Shown: positions 27,347 through 36,172 of the stretch, in pieces | How the letters are laid out: every line of letters starts with the position of its first letter | Position numbering within the stretch: position 1 is the first letter of the stretch | Notes under the pieces: generated by a model | What the model saw: the letters and a program-made list of their open reading frames with translations, nothing else | Databases searched by the model: none | What the model was told of the DNA's origin: nothing | NCBI RefSeq assembly: GCF_024372725.1 | Contig: NZ_VOUA01000011.1 | Location: forward strand, 1-64,000 | Reading direction: 5' to 3' | DNA: 64,000 bases | DNA from: Methanosarcina sp. KYL-1 | Lineage (GTDB): Archaea > Halobacteriota > Methanosarcinia > Methanosarcinales > Methanosarcinaceae | Position numbers and translations under genes: made by a program

Positions 27347-29052
27347 CTCCTCCTGAGCTGTACGAAGGCGGCCAGCAGGATTCCTGCCCCTCCGGCAAAG
27401 GGCGGAAACGGAAGGCTTTCGGTCTCGCTTTTCTCAGGAATGGCCCTTGAAGTTCCCTGGACAATGGCGTTTCTTTCCCCGTTCTCCAGCAGGTCCCTCT
27501 TCGGGGAGATTTCTTTGCTTCCGGGGACATCCACAAACAAAAATTCTCCTGCCATGTTGCCAGCTCCGTCAACAGCACTGACAAATATCCTGTTGAAGCC
27601 GGCAGGCAGCTCCACTTCGGTCCGCCATTTCCCTTCCGAAAGCAGGGCTGGTTCCCCATTTACGGTTACACTGATGTCTTCGCTTGTATCTTCCACAGTC
27701 CCGCTTACAAGAATTAGCCCGCTGTTTACGGATTCTCCGTCTTCAGGCTGCTCGATCTCAATTTCGGGAGGGGTCAGGTCGATGATATTAACTTTCAGGG
27801 GAGTGTTATTGTTGTTTATCTCGCAAAGTTCTTTTCTTCTGTCCGTGGAGTCTGCAAATACTTTAAGGAAGTGCTCTCCGTCGCAGTCAGCTTCCCAGTT
27901 AAACTCCACGGTCTTTTTCCCCCCGTTTCTCAGAGAGGATATGAGAGCTGTGGAGACAATCCTGTCATCTACATAGAGCGCGACCTGAAAACTGGACGCA
28001 GGGTCGTCCCCTATGTTTTCAATGCTTGCTTTTATTATATTTTCCTCCCCTGCATAGAGGAGGGGGACTACCAGGTCCGAAACTTTCAGGTCCATGTCTC
28101 CTTCCTCTCCCGTGCTCAGGCTAAGCACCGCAAGCACCGGGTGCAGGTACTCTTCTTCTCCCCTTTCAACCCTCATCTCGTTTCCACTTTTCTCAAGGTA
28201 GTCCAGCACATCAAAGACCTTGAAGTCAAAATAATCTTTTGAGTTTGCGATGTCATTTTTGTTTGTCCCGTCCGAAAGCTGTTCGTCGTTGAAATATAGG
28301 TAGTCTTCTTCCCCGCTGGTACCTGTGAGGTATACGACGGACAGGCTTGCAAGCTCGTATTTATCCGGGTTCACCGTGCCAGAAAAACTTACGGTTAGTT
28401 CATCGTTCGTGTCCCCTTTCCCGTCCGAACTTTCCCCGTGCAGGTTTACGTTCCCTTCTTTGATCCAGTACTTTACATCGTCTCCATCTTCGTCTTCGTA
28501 TACCGCGACCAGGACTACTCCATATACCTTCCCGTCAATACTTCCGCCGGTTTTTACCACGGCCTCCGCCGATCCCGGACTTGCAATCTCAGTAACATTG
28601 TATGTTACCCAGTATACGCCGTTTCCCGAACAGTAGACTTCCGGATTGTCATCCTCTTCCCCTTTTAGATCCAGGGTTTCGAATTCAAAGTCATTAAAAG
28701 TGACGTCCAGAGTTCCCGTATTCCGGGCGTTGCCCCCCCAGACTCCCACATAGAGCCTCGCAAATTTTGTAGAGTTTCCCGGTACATTGAAGGTCTGTGT
28801 ATAAGGGGTTGCATCAAGCCCGTGTCCCCCATCCACATACACCCCGCCTTTCACGGTCCCGGAATCGACGCTTTTTAAGCTGTCAGGTTCCGGGCAACCG
28901 TCCTCCACGTAATCAGCCAGGCCAGGCTGGACCGACATAATAAGAAGCGCAAGAGCCGCAGCAAAGAGGCAGTATGCAGCCTTCTTCCCGTAAAACGCCG
29001 CAGCAAATTTTTCCAGTGTTCTTTTCGGCCTCATACTTTTTTTAATTTTCAT
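27334..29052 (-). CDS. DUF3344-CARDB surface protein with C-terminal membrane segment
   Basis: The 572-residue product starts at MKIKKSMRPKR; a start at 29094 would add 14 residues with no role. It has a signal peptide (about 25-45) and a type A DUF3344 domain (about 55-320: GGHGLDATPYTQTF, ARLYVGVWGG, YCSGNGVYWVTYNV, GNVNLHG, LSVVYLTG, YFDFKVFDVLDYL, YLHPVLAVLSL). A CARDB beta sandwich follows (about 325-420), then an Ig-like module (about 425-510, PPEIEIEQPEDGESVNSG) and a C-terminal hydrophobic segment ending RRRWGK. It overlaps the downstream secreted gene by 13 bases. It is probably anchored in the cell envelope. Confidence 0.87.
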   Translation of the reverse strand: MKIKKSMRPKRTLEKFAAAFYGKKAAYCLFAAALALLIMSVQPGLADYVEDGCPEPDSLKSVDSGTVKGGVYVDGGHGLDATPYTQTFNVPGNSTKFARLYVGVWGGNARNTGTLDVTFNDFEFETLDLKGEEDDNPEVYCSGNGVYWVTYNVTEIASPGSAEAVVKTGGSIDGKVYGVVLVAVYEDEDGDDVKYWIKEGNVNLHGESSDGKGDTNDELTVSFSGTVNPDKYELASLSVVYLTGTSGEEDYLYFNDEQLSDGTNKNDIANSKDYFDFKVFDVLDYLEKSGNEMRVERGEEEYLHPVLAVLSLSTGEEGDMDLKVSDLVVPLLYAGEENIIKASIENIGDDPASSFQVALYVDDRIVSTALISSLRNGGKKTVEFNWEADCDGEHFLKVFADSTDRRKELCEINNNNTPLKVNIIDLTPPEIEIEQPEDGESVNSGLILVSGTVEDTSEDISVTVNGEPALLSEGKWRTEVELPAGFNRIFVSAVDGAGNMAGEFLFVDVPGSKEISPKRDLLENGERNAIVQGTSRAIPEKSETESLPFPPFAGGAGILLAAFVQLRRRWGK

Positions 29053-29120
29053 TTCAGGCAGCTCCATCAAAATCATAAGATTAGCAAACTCCAATAAAAA
29101 GAATAAAATGGAAACCTTTT

Positions 29121-31589
29121 TCAGGCGGCAATTTCCGCCCAGAAAGTAAGGTTCCCTTCAAAATTCCCCGTGCCCGCATAATCCGAGGGTACCCTGAGGG
29201 CAACATTTGAGTTGCTCGATTTTTTTGAGGCTATCGTTTTGCTGAAGCTGGCCCAGGGGGCCGAATCAAGCAGGATCCCGTCCATAAAGAGGTTGTCGGC
29301 TGAATCCGTGACATCGGCTGTGACATCTAAGGCATACTTCCCGTTATTCTGGAGGGTAATTGTCTCTGCACGACTTGTTTCTCCCGGGGAAAGCGTGCCG
29401 AAATAGATTTCATTTGGGGTAACGGATAAGGAGATTGCCGGAAGGATTTCGACTCCTATCGAAATCGAGGACGAGTCATTGCCACCGGATGAGTCATTGC
29501 CGTACCTGACCAGGAGGATGGCCCCAGAAGGCACCAGGAAGTCCCCTCCTATCTCTGAGGGTGCGGCGCTGATCTCGATGGCATTATTTTCTTCCTTGAG
29601 GCAGTCTTCTACGGCTTCCAGCCGGTCGATGTCCAGGGATGAAGAGGGGCTCCCTTCATAAATGCCGGAGAATATGGCTTCATTGAAGAGCAGGAAATTA
29701 CCTTCGTTCTTTCCTGAGGGGACTACTGTCCAGAGTTCGGCGCTGCCGACCTGGTCGAGGTCCACGGTCCCGCTAAAAAGGGCTTCGGTCGTCGCCTCTT
29801 CAGAAGTCATGCCTCCTGAGGATCCGGTTGTGGAGAGCATGTCTGCGCCTTCATTTATCCAGTACTCGGTTTCCTCTCCTTCGGGTTCTTCGTACACCAC
29901 AAGGAGACACACCCCGTTAATGATAAAAGACCTCGAAGTATCCGGGTTGGTATTGGTGATGATTGTGCGGTACTCCCCGTTTCCTGGCACTAGACCCGTG
30001 ACATTGCATGCCCAGGTCCCCGAGGGGTAGTCATAACTTCCCCAGTCTTTCCTGTCACTGTAGGTGGCTTCAGGCATAACGGTGTTTCCGGCAAAGTTCA
30101 GGCTCATTACCGGGGTATCTGCATTGCTCCAGGTCCAGTAAGTGTAAAGCCTGGCAAGCTTCACGTTTGCCCCTTCCGGAAGTGAAAGAGTGTGGTTTAC
30201 TGTATATGTGGCTCCTGCGGCCATCGACCCGCTGTAATAGCTGTCTCCGTAGTCATAGCTGATGTTCCCTCTCACGATCCCGTGGGCAAAGGTTGCAAGC
30301 GGCATGTCTCCTACATAGCCATTGTGCAGCACTACCTGTTCAAGGCTCTTTTCGTTGTTTGTCCTGTCCGGGTCACTTATGACGTTGTATGGATCGGCAA
30401 CGGCTTTCAGGCTGTATGTCTTTTCCTCTCCGGGTTTCCAGGTAAAGCTGACAACGGTGTCAACTCCGGAGGGAAGCGTCTCTATAGTTTCGTTGCCAAC
30501 CTCAACCCCGTCTTCAAAAAGCACGACTGGAGTCCCGCTTACGGCTTCGGGGCCTTCGTTTCTTACCGTAACACTCACGGTATTGTTAAGGTCTTTCCAG
30601 GCTCCTGCGTAAGAATTATGGAATACCGCAAGTTCTGTAAGGTTCAGGTCCGCATCCTCATTCCCGGAAGTTTCTTCTTCGTATTCTGCCGTGAGGGTAC
30701 CGAGGACTATTTTATAGTAGGAACTGCTCCTGTTGTAGGTCATGGTGTTTGTGCCGGCCGGGTTTAAGCTGTCCGTAACATCCCATGTATCGGAACCGCC
30801 TCCGTAGTATCCCTGGGGAGTACTTGAGACCAGCTCACCCTCGTTGAATGCATATGCTCCGTTTGCGCTTGCCATATACACCGCAGTCAGGTTCGCACCT
30901 TTGGGGAGGGAGCCTTCCGGCAGCTGAGCATCAAAATCCGTGCTGCCAATATAATCTACTCCTAAGGAATTCTCACTGTAGTAGCTGTCCACGTCATGCC
31001 CCAGGTTAACCTGGTACCAGGTCGTTCTATCGCTACTGTTATTGTACGCTACAACCAGGGACATCAGCTTAATACGCCCGTCAAAGGTGCTGTCTATGGG
31101 GGCCGTGTTTATGACTGCAGTGTTCTCCCCGGGCTGTACGAGGTCTGTGACATTATAGTTCATTACATAGTCGCTTGTTACCCTGTTTGTATGGCTGTTT
31201 ACAAGGACAAATCCGTCCCCTCCGTTCATTTTGAACACAAAAGGAACATTCAGGGTCTCATTTCCGAGAACAGTTCCTCCAAAGCTGACGTTTGCCGTTC
31301 CCCGGTAATTGGCATCCTGGCTGCCGCAGTATACGCTGGTAAAGAGCATTGCCCAATCAATTTCCGCATCATCCGGGAGGGTAAATGTCTTGCTTATGGT
31401 TATGGGTTGTCCCTTCACCTGGTCTGCTATCCCGTAATAGCTGTCGAAGTATACTCCTCCGGTGACAACTCCTTCATGGACTTCGGTCAGAGGGATCCCG
31501 CCTAAGGCTTCGTCGGCGGAACAGGTCCCTGCACTCAAACACAAGCTCACAAACAAAGTTAAGAGTATAAGGAAAGGCTTTCGATTCAT
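29121..31589 (-). CDS. secreted protein with two different DUF3344 domains joined by CARDB
   Basis: The 822-residue protein has a clear signal peptide (1-25). The first DUF3344-like domain (about 35-305) is a divergent type A: VTGGVYFDSYYG, AMLFTSVYCGSQ, SDYVMNYNVTDL. A CARDB module follows (about 315-410). The second DUF3344 is type B (about 415-690: YYSGSMAAGATYTVNHTLSL, ARLYTYWTWS, DRKDWGSYDYPSGTWACNV, INGVCLLVVYEE, YWINEGADML), and a last beta module (about 705-822) has no membrane anchor. It heads a minus-strand surface-protein operon that continues to 24926. It is notable as a natural fusion of the two domain types that occur in separate adjacent genes elsewhere in the window. Confidence 0.88.
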   Translation of the reverse strand: MNRKPFLILLTLFVSLCLSAGTCSADEALGGIPLTEVHEGVVTGGVYFDSYYGIADQVKGQPITISKTFTLPDDAEIDWAMLFTSVYCGSQDANYRGTANVSFGGTVLGNETLNVPFVFKMNGGDGFVLVNSHTNRVTSDYVMNYNVTDLVQPGENTAVINTAPIDSTFDGRIKLMSLVVAYNNSSDRTTWYQVNLGHDVDSYYSENSLGVDYIGSTDFDAQLPEGSLPKGANLTAVYMASANGAYAFNEGELVSSTPQGYYGGGSDTWDVTDSLNPAGTNTMTYNRSSSYYKIVLGTLTAEYEEETSGNEDADLNLTELAVFHNSYAGAWKDLNNTVSVTVRNEGPEAVSGTPVVLFEDGVEVGNETIETLPSGVDTVVSFTWKPGEEKTYSLKAVADPYNVISDPDRTNNEKSLEQVVLHNGYVGDMPLATFAHGIVRGNISYDYGDSYYSGSMAAGATYTVNHTLSLPEGANVKLARLYTYWTWSNADTPVMSLNFAGNTVMPEATYSDRKDWGSYDYPSGTWACNVTGLVPGNGEYRTIITNTNPDTSRSFIINGVCLLVVYEEPEGEETEYWINEGADMLSTTGSSGGMTSEEATTEALFSGTVDLDQVGSAELWTVVPSGKNEGNFLLFNEAIFSGIYEGSPSSSLDIDRLEAVEDCLKEENNAIEISAAPSEIGGDFLVPSGAILLVRYGNDSSGGNDSSSISIGVEILPAISLSVTPNEIYFGTLSPGETSRAETITLQNNGKYALDVTADVTDSADNLFMDGILLDSAPWASFSKTIASKKSSNSNVALRVPSDYAGTGNFEGNLTFWAEIAA

Positions 31590-32351
31590 AAATTTCCCAC
31601 CTGAATTATTATGATCTGGATTTTCGAAGGCTCAATTTATTTGTATTGTTTTACGGCACTGGCCGGGTTAAGATCCTGAGCGTATGCGTTTCATTTATCA
31701 ATTTATATAAATTTTGTATAATGAAATATTACTTTTTTTATATGAAGTTAAATTAATAGTGATTATTTATTTATTATTTAACAATTTTGATTTTTAACTT
31801 CCTTATACATACATACAAATTCATAATTATTTTTACATTATTGTTAATCATTTTTCCCTATTTTTAGTTGAATTATAGCAGGACCCTTCAATAGAAATAA
31901 CGTATGAAAGGATTCGAATGCAGTTCCTCAAGAAACTATAACCAGGGCTTATGATGCTTTTCTTTCCCGTTTTTAGGGAGGTTTCGCGGGTCCATGCATA
32001 TTTAAAATGAAAAAAAGGTGTTTTTCCAAAGGCATTGTACTCCAAACTTAAGGTTCTTGCGCCCTTCTTAAAAAATGGTTATGTCTTTGCCTTTTGAATC
32101 CGTGAAATTCTGGCCTCCATTTTGAGATCTTAAAGGCGTATCATACGTTTTTTCATACAATAAGATCATATGGTAACATTTAATAATATGCTAAATCTCA
32201 TTATTTCCATAATTGGAGGCGAAGATCCTGCATAATTATGAAGCATCATATCATAATTTTAGCTCCTGATGCCCTCTTAACAAGCAAAAAAAGCTTACAT
32301 AATTACAAAACTTAGGTCGTTCCCTCCTACACAGCAGGAAAGTGGATTCCC
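31590..32351. promoter_or_regulatory. divergent AT-rich region between two DUF3344 operons
   Basis: The 760 bases lie between the minus-strand operon (start 31589) and the plus-strand one (start 32352). The AT content is very high from 31690 to 31870 and around 32140-32300, with many TATA-like runs. A short minus-strand open frame (31848-32045) has no family features. Both operon promoters should be here; no clear operator was recognised. Confidence 0.45.
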
Positions 32352-34118
32352 ATGAAAAAATGCCTGGTATTTGTTCTGTTAATTCTCCTGGTCCCGGTTT
32401 CCGAAGCCCGTTATTCCTATGAAGGCATGCCTTTTGAAATGGATGCTCAGGGCACCATCCAGGGAAATATGTACCTCAGCGGAGGACACGGACTCGGTTT
32501 TCCTCCATACTCCCAGAGTTTTGACGTCCCCGGGGGCTCGGTCCTCTGGGCCCGTTTGTATGTCGGGGTCTGGGGCGGAACGGAAAACTATGAGGGCTGG
32601 GTCCAGCCCGGTTTCAATGGGCTCCAGCTTGAAAGGCTGCCACTCTCCGGAGAATGCGATGAAAATGATAATGTCTACTGTTCGGGGCATGGGGTTTACT
32701 GGGTCTCATATGATGTAAGCTCCCTTGCAAAAGCCGGGGAAAATACGGTGGAAATCCTGACGAGCAGAGGCGAACCCGGAAACAGGCTGGATGGAAGGGT
32801 CTATGGGACCGTGCTTGCGGCGGCTCTGGAGGACCAGAAGGCTCCGGTGATTTCCTACCAGATCTATGCAGGCAACGTAAACCTGCATGGGATGAGCCTG
32901 AGCGGGAGCAGTGTGAATGTCAACGACTTTGCAGGTGTTAATTTCAGCCCCGTTCCTGACCCGGAGAGCATAAAGGATGCAGAACTTTCGGTTGTGTACC
33001 TGAGCGGCTCGAAGGGACTGCCCGATTACCTTGAATTTAATGGCGAAAGGCTCGGGACTCCGTCTCAGTACCTTTCGAATGAGAGGTATGGGGGGGTGGC
33101 AACGGATATCGCCAATGAGGTGAGCTATGATGCCCTGGGAGGCAGCGGAAGCCCTGGCAGCTACTTTGACATAGAGGCGTTTGATGTGCTTGAAAAATTG
33201 CAGGCTGAAAACAGGGTTACCTTTCTGAGAGGATCGGACCTGGACGGGAATGGAGAAATCGATAGCTGGGAAGGAGAAGACTATGTGCATCCTGTCCTGG
33301 CATCCCTTGTCCTGATCCGCGGGACAGCTGGAACTCCGCTCCCCGACTTATCCCCGGAGCTGGCAATCAGGGAAGAAGCCCTGGTGGACGGGGAGGATGC
33401 GGAAATCCCCTTTATAATACACAACCCCGGAGGGCTATATAATGAAAATTGTACGGTAAGCTTCCGGGTTGACGGGCAGGAGGTTTCCACCGCAGCTTTT
33501 CGGATGGATGCAAGAGGGGTATACAGTTCCTCTTTTACCTGGCCTGCGGAAAAAGGGGATCATGAGTTTGAGCTTGCAGCGGACCCTGAAAGTAAAGTGA
33601 AGGAATCGGATGAAGGAAACAACGTTTGTAAGTATGCAGCCCATGTCAAATCGGGACCCGAACTCTCGGTTTCCCTGGGGGAACCCGTAAAAGTCAAAAA
33701 TGGTGAAGGGGTTTCGGCAGTTTCGGCTTTTTTCCTCTTCCCGTTTGCTCTTTTAGGGGTGCGGAGGAAAAAAACACGTGCCCTCCTCTTGCTTGCAGTC
33801 CTTGTATTCGGGCTTTTCGGGGGGTGCGTTGAACAGGAATCCGAAACCAAACAGCTCACATACCTGGTCCCGTTAAGCATAACTAATAGTGGAGAAGCGT
33901 CTGCCCGGGACTTTAGCGTGAATCTCTATCTTGATGGGGAAAGTGTGACCGTTATGGATATTCCGGAACTGGAAGGTAAGGCTTCAATTTCCGAGGAGCT
34001 GCATATTAAAACAGAGAAGGGAGAGCATACCCTGAATTTAAAGGTGGATGAAAGCAACCGTATAACCGAGTCGGATGAGGAAAACAATGAATGTGAGATC
34101 TTTTATAATTTTACTTAA
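32352..34118 (+). CDS. DUF3344-CARDB protein with internal anchor followed by internal lipobox
   Basis: The 588-residue product has a signal peptide (1-19) and a type A DUF3344 domain (about 30-330: GGHGLGFPPYSQSF, ARLYVGVWGG, YCSGHGVYWVSYDV, GNVNLHG, YFDIEAFDVL, YVHPVLASLVL). A CARDB module follows (about 340-435). Then come two hydrophobic runs: SAFFLFPFALLGVRRKK (about 457-473), which looks like a C-terminal sorting or anchor tail, and ALLLLAVLVFGLFGGC (to Cys492), which looks like a lipoprotein signal. About 95 residues with a second CARDB-like module follow. It reads as two genes fused end to end, or a protein processed into two. It overlaps the next DUF3344 gene by 32 bases. Confidence 0.85.
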   Translation: MKKCLVFVLLILLVPVSEARYSYEGMPFEMDAQGTIQGNMYLSGGHGLGFPPYSQSFDVPGGSVLWARLYVGVWGGTENYEGWVQPGFNGLQLERLPLSGECDENDNVYCSGHGVYWVSYDVSSLAKAGENTVEILTSRGEPGNRLDGRVYGTVLAAALEDQKAPVISYQIYAGNVNLHGMSLSGSSVNVNDFAGVNFSPVPDPESIKDAELSVVYLSGSKGLPDYLEFNGERLGTPSQYLSNERYGGVATDIANEVSYDALGGSGSPGSYFDIEAFDVLEKLQAENRVTFLRGSDLDGNGEIDSWEGEDYVHPVLASLVLIRGTAGTPLPDLSPELAIREEALVDGEDAEIPFIIHNPGGLYNENCTVSFRVDGQEVSTAAFRMDARGVYSSSFTWPAEKGDHEFELAADPESKVKESDEGNNVCKYAAHVKSGPELSVSLGEPVKVKNGEGVSAVSAFFLFPFALLGVRRKKTRALLLLAVLVFGLFGGCVEQESETKQLTYLVPLSITNSGEASARDFSVNLYLDGESVTVMDIPELEGKASISEELHIKTEKGEHTLNLKVDESNRITESDEENNECEIFYNFT

Positions 34119-35076
34119 TGTCCTGCTGCTGCTCAGCTTGCCTGTTTCGGCTTCCTATGCAGGGGACAAGCCCCTGCAAACTGCCCTTCATGGTAAACAC
34201 CCGGGAGCACTTGATTTTTCCCTGGGGGACGGCAGGTACAGCGGGGAACTGACGTACAATGACAGCTATACCGTTAATTTCAAGGTCGATCCCCCTGCCG
34301 GCAGTTCCATAAAATTTGCAAGGGCTTATGTTTACTGGGGCTGGAGCAAAAAAGGGCTTGAAGGCATCTATCCGGAGTTCAGTGCCTCCCTTATTCATGA
34401 AGGTACTTCCGTGCCCCTTCCTGAGGGACAGAGGTATGCCGACAGCAAGGGCTTTGCATCCAGGTATGACTTCTTTTCAGGCACGGATGCTTATGACCTG
34501 TCCGGGGTGATTTCAAAATCCGGCAGCTATTCGGTCTCGCTTGTGAATACCGCCGGGGACGGGAGCACTTTTTGCGTACAGGGTATCGGGCTTCTCCTGG
34601 TCTATGAAAGTCCTGAGCTGCCAGTTGTCGAATACTGGATCTCCGAAGGCTGTGACATGCTGTATGCCGAATATGGGATAGATCCCGAAATGGCCACAAC
34701 GACTGCTTACTTTGAAGGGGAAATTGACCCCCGGGACGTTTCAGATGCACGCCTGATAACGGTCTCTCCTTCTGGAGGCTACAGTTCGGGCACCGGGGCC
34801 AGGAGCAAGCTTTTCTTTAATGAGAATACGAAGCAAGTTCCCGTCCTGGGCGAGATCATACAGCTCCTGTTCGGAAGTGGAAAAAGCTGGAAAAATGTGT
34901 ATGTGACAAACGAAACTGCCCAGGTCGCCCTGGACGAAAGGCAGGTGGGAGATTATCTGGAATCGGCAGGGAATTTTGCCAGCATCCAGGACAATGGGGA
35001 TTATCTCCTGGCAACAAATGCAATACTCTTGCTTGAATTTGAAGGGCCTGAAAAGGGAACCAAAGCAGGGGCCTGA
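34087..35076 (+). CDS. secreted DUF3344 protein, no anchor
   Basis: The 329-residue product starts at ATG 34087, six bases after a GAGG ribosome site inside the preceding gene; an ATG at 34075 adds four residues. It has a signal peptide (about 1-23) and one type B DUF3344 domain: YTVNFKVDPPAGSSIKFARAY-type strand, YADSKGFASRYDFFSGTDAYDLS, TFCVQGIGLLLVYE, YWISEGCDML, NAILLLEFEG. There is no C-terminal hydrophobic tail. It is translationally coupled to the type A gene before it, as the type B/type A pair is in the other operon. The LolD-type ATPase follows after 57 bases. Confidence 0.85.
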   Translation: MNVRSFIILLNVLLLLSLPVSASYAGDKPLQTALHGKHPGALDFSLGDGRYSGELTYNDSYTVNFKVDPPAGSSIKFARAYVYWGWSKKGLEGIYPEFSASLIHEGTSVPLPEGQRYADSKGFASRYDFFSGTDAYDLSGVISKSGSYSVSLVNTAGDGSTFCVQGIGLLLVYESPELPVVEYWISEGCDMLYAEYGIDPEMATTTAYFEGEIDPRDVSDARLITVSPSGGYSSGTGARSKLFFNENTKQVPVLGEIIQLLFGSGKSWKNVYVTNETAQVALDERQVGDYLESAGNFASIQDNGDYLLATNAILLLEFEGPEKGTKAGA

Positions 35077-35133
35077 GCCGCGGCCATGCCCCCTCGGAAA
35101 AGGAAGCTGATATTTTGCAGGAAGGGATGAAAA

Positions 35134-35808
35134 TTGAATATTGTTGAAACCATGGACCTCTCTAAATTCTATAAATTTGATTCGGGGCTGCGCGTGGAAG
35201 CCCTTAACGGGATAGATGTGGATATCGAGGAGGAGGAATTTGTTTCCTTCATGGGGCCTTCAGGGTCCGGAAAGTCCACGCTGCTTAATATCATAGGCTG
35301 CCTGGACAGGCCAACTGCGGGCAGGGTTTTCATAGAGGGCGGTGAAGTTGACTACGGCAATTCCTCCGGTCTTGTCCGGCTGCACAGGCAGACAATAGGT
35401 TTTGTCTTCCAGGCTTTTAACCTGATCCCAACAATGAACGCCCTGGAGAATGTCTGCTACCCGATGTATTTTAACAGGGTCGGGCGTTCCCTGCAAAAAC
35501 AGAGGGGAAACGAGCTTCTCGACCTGGTCGGGCTGGGGCACCGGGCGCATCACCTTCCCTCCGAGTTATCCGGGGGGGAACAGCAGAGGGTTGCCATAGC
35601 AAGGGCGCTTGCAAACAGCCCCAGGCTTATTCTGGCAGACGAGCCCACAGGAAACCTTGATTCAGGTACCGGTAAAAAGATCACGGCTCTTATGAGAAAA
35701 ATTAACCGGGAGCAAGGGGTCAGTTTTGTCGTTACGACCCACGACCCTGAAATGGCCATGGCTGCGGACCGGGTAGTGAAGCTAAAGGACGGAAAACTCA
35801 CTGAATGA
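35134..35808 (+). CDS. LolD/MacB-type ABC transporter ATP-binding protein
   Basis: The 224-residue ATPase has Walker A GPSGSGKST at 41-49, the Q-loop FQAFNLIP, signature LSGGEQQRVAIARAL (about 144-158), Walker B LILADEPTGNLD and switch H in TTHDPEMA. Signature and length place it in the LolD/MacB/FtsE group. It starts at TTG, about seven bases after an AGGAAGGG ribosome site (35120-35127). Its natural partner is a MacB/FtsX-type permease; none follows it, and the only one in the window is at 18761. It is probably in the operon with the two preceding DUF3344 genes. Confidence 0.92.
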   Translation: MNIVETMDLSKFYKFDSGLRVEALNGIDVDIEEEEFVSFMGPSGSGKSTLLNIIGCLDRPTAGRVFIEGGEVDYGNSSGLVRLHRQTIGFVFQAFNLIPTMNALENVCYPMYFNRVGRSLQKQRGNELLDLVGLGHRAHHLPSELSGGEQQRVAIARALANSPRLILADEPTGNLDSGTGKKITALMRKINREQGVSFVVTTHDPEMAMAADRVVKLKDGKLTE

Positions 35809-36172
35809 GATTTTTCAAGCAGGATGCCGGAACTTTCCCTCTGAAGCAGGTCCGGGTTGCTGGTCATGGATAACAGTTCTGGAAACGCTTCAGAGACGAA
35901 AAAGCCTGTTTTTTCTGGGTATATTTTCTCGGGAGAGAACTTCAGAGGGCTGTCAGCTTTTGTATTGAAAAGTGTTTTTTCCCTCCCGTGAACATCCTGT
36001 CAGGATGCCATGTACCGGGGGTGCTTGCTTATGTGCTTCCTTCTTTTAAAATCCAACTTTCTAAATATATAAACTAAATAATCGTTGAATAACTATATAC
36101 AGGTTTGTGTTTTTATTTAAACGGACAATTTTAAGTTGACCTAACTCTGGTGAATTGGTTGGATGTGAACAG
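35809..36172. other. intergenic region with a 41-codon open frame
   Basis: An ATG at 35866 opens a 41-residue frame to TGA 35989-35991 (MDNSSGNASETKK..., then FSGENFRGLSAFVLKSV). It has no strong ribosome site. In this position, right after a LolD-type ATPase, it could be the remnant N-terminus of a lost permease, but the similarity is too short to claim. A 7-bp hairpin (catcctg/caggatg, about 35993-36007) follows. AT-rich promoter-like sequence for the next gene lies at 36060-36130. Confidence 0.3.
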
